This document shows, piece after piece, positions 61,932 through 64,000 of a stretch of 64,000 bases of DNA. The translations under genes and the position numbers were made by a program. The DNA is from Sulfidibacterium sp964549335 (GTDB lineage Bacteria; Bacteroidota; Bacteroidia; Bacteroidales; F082): the NCBI GenBank assembly GCA_964549335.1, contig CAZJUQ010000020.1, positions 111,944-175,943 on the forward strand, in the 5' to 3' direction. The notes under the pieces are model-generated. The model worked only from the letters and a program-made list of their open reading frames with translations. It was not told where the DNA came from and searched no databases. Every line of letters begins with the position of its first letter. The first letter of the stretch is position 1.

Positions 61932-64000
61932 ATGAAAAATTTATTACTTGTTTTAACAGCACTGTTATTTTATGTTACCTCTTATTCGCAGGTGGCAATC
62001 AATGCCGACGGTTCGCAACCCGACGGTTCGGCAATTCTGGATGTTAAATCCACCGCCAAAGGAATGCTTATTCCGCGTATGACAACAGCCCAGCGTAATG
62101 CCATTAGTTCGCCCGCCCAGGGGTTGATGGTTTACGATACCGACGAAAAAACCTTCTATTACTATAAAAATAGTGCATGGGTAAAGGTGGGACATGGTGC
62201 TTCGGATTGGTACACAACCGGAAACTATATTTACACCCTTAACGACTCGGTGGGTATCGGTACCAACTCGCCACAAGCCAAGCTCGAAGTACACGGACGT
62301 ATATCCCAAACCGGTTTGGGAAATTCAGTTTTCCTTGGAGAGGATGCCGGAAAAAACGACGATAATACCGATAATAGAAATGTATTTGTCGGAATAAGGG
62401 CCGGCTCTTCCAATACTTCGGGATATTATAACACAGCGACCGGATATGAGGCTCTTTCTTCCAATATTTCGGGATATGCTAACACGGCGACCGGATTTAA
62501 TGTACTTTATTCCAATACTACGGGATATGCTAACACAGCGACCGGGAACTATACACTTTATTCCAACACTACGGGATTTTCTAACACGGCGACAGGTGCT
62601 GGTGCACTTTATTCCAATACTGAAGGATATTTTAACACAGCGACAGGTACTGATGCGCTTTCTTCCAATGATAAGGGAAATTATAACACAGCGAACGGAT
62701 ATTGGGCGCTTTATTCCAATACTGAGGGAGATTATAATACAGCGACAGGTATTGAGGCGCTTTATTCCAATACTACGGGAGTTTCTAACACGGCGACCGG
62801 GCAAGCTGCACTTCATTCCAATACAACGGGAAATTATAACACAGCAAACGGGAGCGGTGCTCTTTCTCACAATATAACGGGAGAATGTAATACGGCAAAT
62901 GGGACTGATGCACTTTCTTTCAATACTTCAGGAAATTACAACACAGCGAATGGGCGAGGTGCACTTTCTTCCAATACAACGGGAAATTATAACACGGCGA
63001 CCGGTGACAGAGCCCTTTATTCCAACGAAACAGGTGATAATAATGTTGCCATTGGTGATTCCGCTCTTTTTAATACCGATGCCGATAACAACACTGCCGT
63101 TGGAAAAAAGGCAGGATACAACAACTCCGCCGGCACGGGGAATGTCTTTCTCGGTTATATGGCCGGATATAACGAAACGGGGAGCAATAAACTTTACATT
63201 GCCAACTCCGATACCAATTCCCCGTTAATCGGCGGTGACTTTTCCGCAGACAGGGTGGATATCAACGGTACGTTGAAAATCACCGGCGGCTCGCCGGGTG
63301 CCGGCAAAATCCTCTCTTCCGATGCCTCGGGTAACGCCTCGTGGGTGGACGGTACCACCGTAAACGGCGGAGGCTGGACGGTAAGCGGAAATTACATTTA
63401 CAATACCTCCGACTCGGTGGGTATCGGTACCTCCTCGCCACAAGCCCCGCTTGAAGTACACGGACGTATATCCCAAACCGGTACGGGAGGTTCAGTTTTC
63501 CTTGGAGAGGATGCCGGAAAAAATGACGGTCTGAATTATAATGCAAATGTCTTTATCGGGTATAAAGCAGGTTTTAATAATACAACGGGATATTACAATA
63601 CAGCGACCGGATATGAGGCGCTTTTTGCCAACATTACAGGAAGTGATAACACTGCAAACGGATCTTATGCACTTGTCAATAATAGTAGTGGAAAATCTAA
63701 CACAGCAAACGGTTTTATTGCACTTTATTACAATACCACAGGCAATAATAATGTTGCCATTGGCGATTCCGCTCTTTATAATACCGATGCCGATAACAAT
63801 ACTGCCGTTGGAAAAAGTGCAGGACATAACAACTCCGCCGGCACGGGGAATGTCTTTCTCGGTTATATGGCCGGGTATAACGAAACGGGGAGCAATAAAC
63901 TTTACATTGCCAACTCTTCTACAACTACTCCGTTAATCGGCGGTGACTTTTCCGCAAACAGGGTGGATATCAACGGTACGTTGAAAATCACCGGCGGTTC
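61932..64000 (+). CDS. Secreted head-repeat surface protein (3' end outside window)
   Basis: At least 689 residues and still open at the window end. Signal peptide ends near SYSQ (residue 19). Conserved N-terminal stretch SAILDVKSTAKGMLIPRMTTAQR as in the 33132 protein. From 62409 to 63071 there are 13 tandem 17-residue repeats (SNTTGYANTATGNYTLY style, NTATG/NTANG core), then spacer, then a second unit with four repeats from about 63590. The 62.2-63.3 kb module (GNYIY...DSVGIGT to RVDINGTLKITGGS) recurs from 63.39 kb, so the protein is built from large duplicated units. Likely a fibre of the YadA-head beta-roll type. No S74 or T9SS tail seen because the end is missing. Confidence 0.82.
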   Translation, partial: MKNLLLVLTALLFYVTSYSQVAINADGSQPDGSAILDVKSTAKGMLIPRMTTAQRNAISSPAQGLMVYDTDEKTFYYYKNSAWVKVGHGASDWYTTGNYIYTLNDSVGIGTNSPQAKLEVHGRISQTGLGNSVFLGEDAGKNDDNTDNRNVFVGIRAGSSNTSGYYNTATGYEALSSNISGYANTATGFNVLYSNTTGYANTATGNYTLYSNTTGFSNTATGAGALYSNTEGYFNTATGTDALSSNDKGNYNTANGYWALYSNTEGDYNTATGIEALYSNTTGVSNTATGQAALHSNTTGNYNTANGSGALSHNITGECNTANGTDALSFNTSGNYNTANGRGALSSNTTGNYNTATGDRALYSNETGDNNVAIGDSALFNTDADNNTAVGKKAGYNNSAGTGNVFLGYMAGYNETGSNKLYIANSDTNSPLIGGDFSADRVDINGTLKITGGSPGAGKILSSDASGNASWVDGTTVNGGGWTVSGNYIYNTSDSVGIGTSSPQAPLEVHGRISQTGTGGSVFLGEDAGKNDGLNYNANVFIGYKAGFNNTTGYYNTATGYEALFANITGSDNTANGSYALVNNSSGKSNTANGFIALYYNTTGNNNVAIGDSALYNTDADNNTAVGKSAGHNNSAGTGNVFLGYMAGYNETGSNKLYIANSSTTTPLIGGDFSANRVDINGTLKITGG
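62409..63071 (+). repeat. 51-bp tandem repeat array, 13 copies, coding
   Basis: Thirteen in-frame 51-bp units (17 codons), most reading S-N-x-x-G-x-x-N-T-A-(T/N)-G-x-x-(A/T)-L-(Y/S). Copies differ mostly at third bases and at four variable residues. Other frames stay open over long stretches because of the repeat composition. Confidence 0.88.

Noticed and set aside
62409..63071. Regular repeats that might be read as a CRISPR array
   Set aside because: Units are contiguous 51-bp coding repeats with no unique spacers, in frame with a signal-peptide-bearing gene; no cas genes nearby.
62325..63228. Long open frames on both strands inside the head-repeat gene (for example 62446-62877 plus, 62325-62870 minus)
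   Set aside because: They arise from the repeat composition; the frame starting at 61932 has a signal peptide, N-terminal homology and correct repeat protein.
1..64000. tRNA or rRNA genes
   Set aside because: I looked for T-loop (GGTTCGAATCC-like) and rRNA core sequences and found none; a tRNA-specific scan would settle it.

Overview
The window looks like a chromosomal segment of a Bacteroidota bacterium, probably an anaerobic or microaerobic member near the Bacteroidales/Marinilabiliales. The evidence is type IX secretion (T9SS) type A sorting tails, LruC and SusD-era style lipoproteins, Bacteroidota promoters (TTG-N19-21-TAnnTTTG) in front of many genes, low G+C, and rubrerythrin in place of visible aerobic defence. 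No prophage, insertion sequence, CRISPR array, rRNA or tRNA was seen.

Layout. 0-7.3 kb: the 3' part of a winged-helix/HNH nuclease, an M48 lipoprotein protease, carbamate kinase, and a divergent three-gene xanthine dehydrogenase operon. 7.3-17.8 kb: an outer-membrane barrel, the c-di-AMP synthase CdaA, a broken T9SS tail, a membrane-anchored TPR-HTH regulator followed by a T9SS-exported repeat protein, a TPR lipoprotein, a sulfatase and a ClC antiporter. 18-26.8 kb: a beta-propeller lipoprotein, a LutA-like protein, aroB-aroA, sucC, a lipoprotein amylase and a TlpA-like protein. 26.9-30.7 kb: secA and a small lipoprotein. 30.8-34.9 kb: a second TPR-HTH regulator, divergent from a tiny protein and a head-repeat surface protein. 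35-39.6 kb: ffh, folD, fabI, an XRE regulator behind an AT-rich 0.7 kb spacer, and the SRP RNA gene. 39.7-46 kb: a co-directional run of DUF4199, GT2, gmhA, gmhB, a sodium:solute symporter and type III glutamine synthetase. 46.3-57.6 kb: a FAD oxidoreductase, an LruC protein, a Nudix-ttcA-rubrerythrin operon, YtxH and holin-like membrane proteins, purA, fur, an orphan Memo lipoprotein and dtd. 57.7-64 kb: a GT39 transferase, then a third TPR-HTH regulator, again divergent from a tiny protein and a very repetitive head-repeat protein that runs off the end.

The most unusual content is a module present twice, at 30.8-34.9 kb and 59.4-64 kb: a membrane TPR-HTH regulator, a divergent promoter preceded by 11-bp tandem direct repeats, a signal-less protein of 76-79 residues, and a secreted protein with 17-residue repeats. 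A third regulator of the same kind at 9.3 kb lies beside T9SS cargo, and an 11-bp tandem repeat lies upstream of that cargo gene too. I read this as a family of paralogous envelope-sensing switches, each controlling one surface protein. This is inference from layout and sequence, not a demonstrated system.

Housekeeping themes: co-translational targeting (ffh plus SRP RNA), post-translational export (secA), shikimate pathway (aroB, aroA), purine metabolism (xdh genes, purA), nitrogen assimilation (glutamine synthetase III, carbamate kinase) and heptose synthesis for lipopolysaccharide (gmhA, gmhB, glycosyltransferases).
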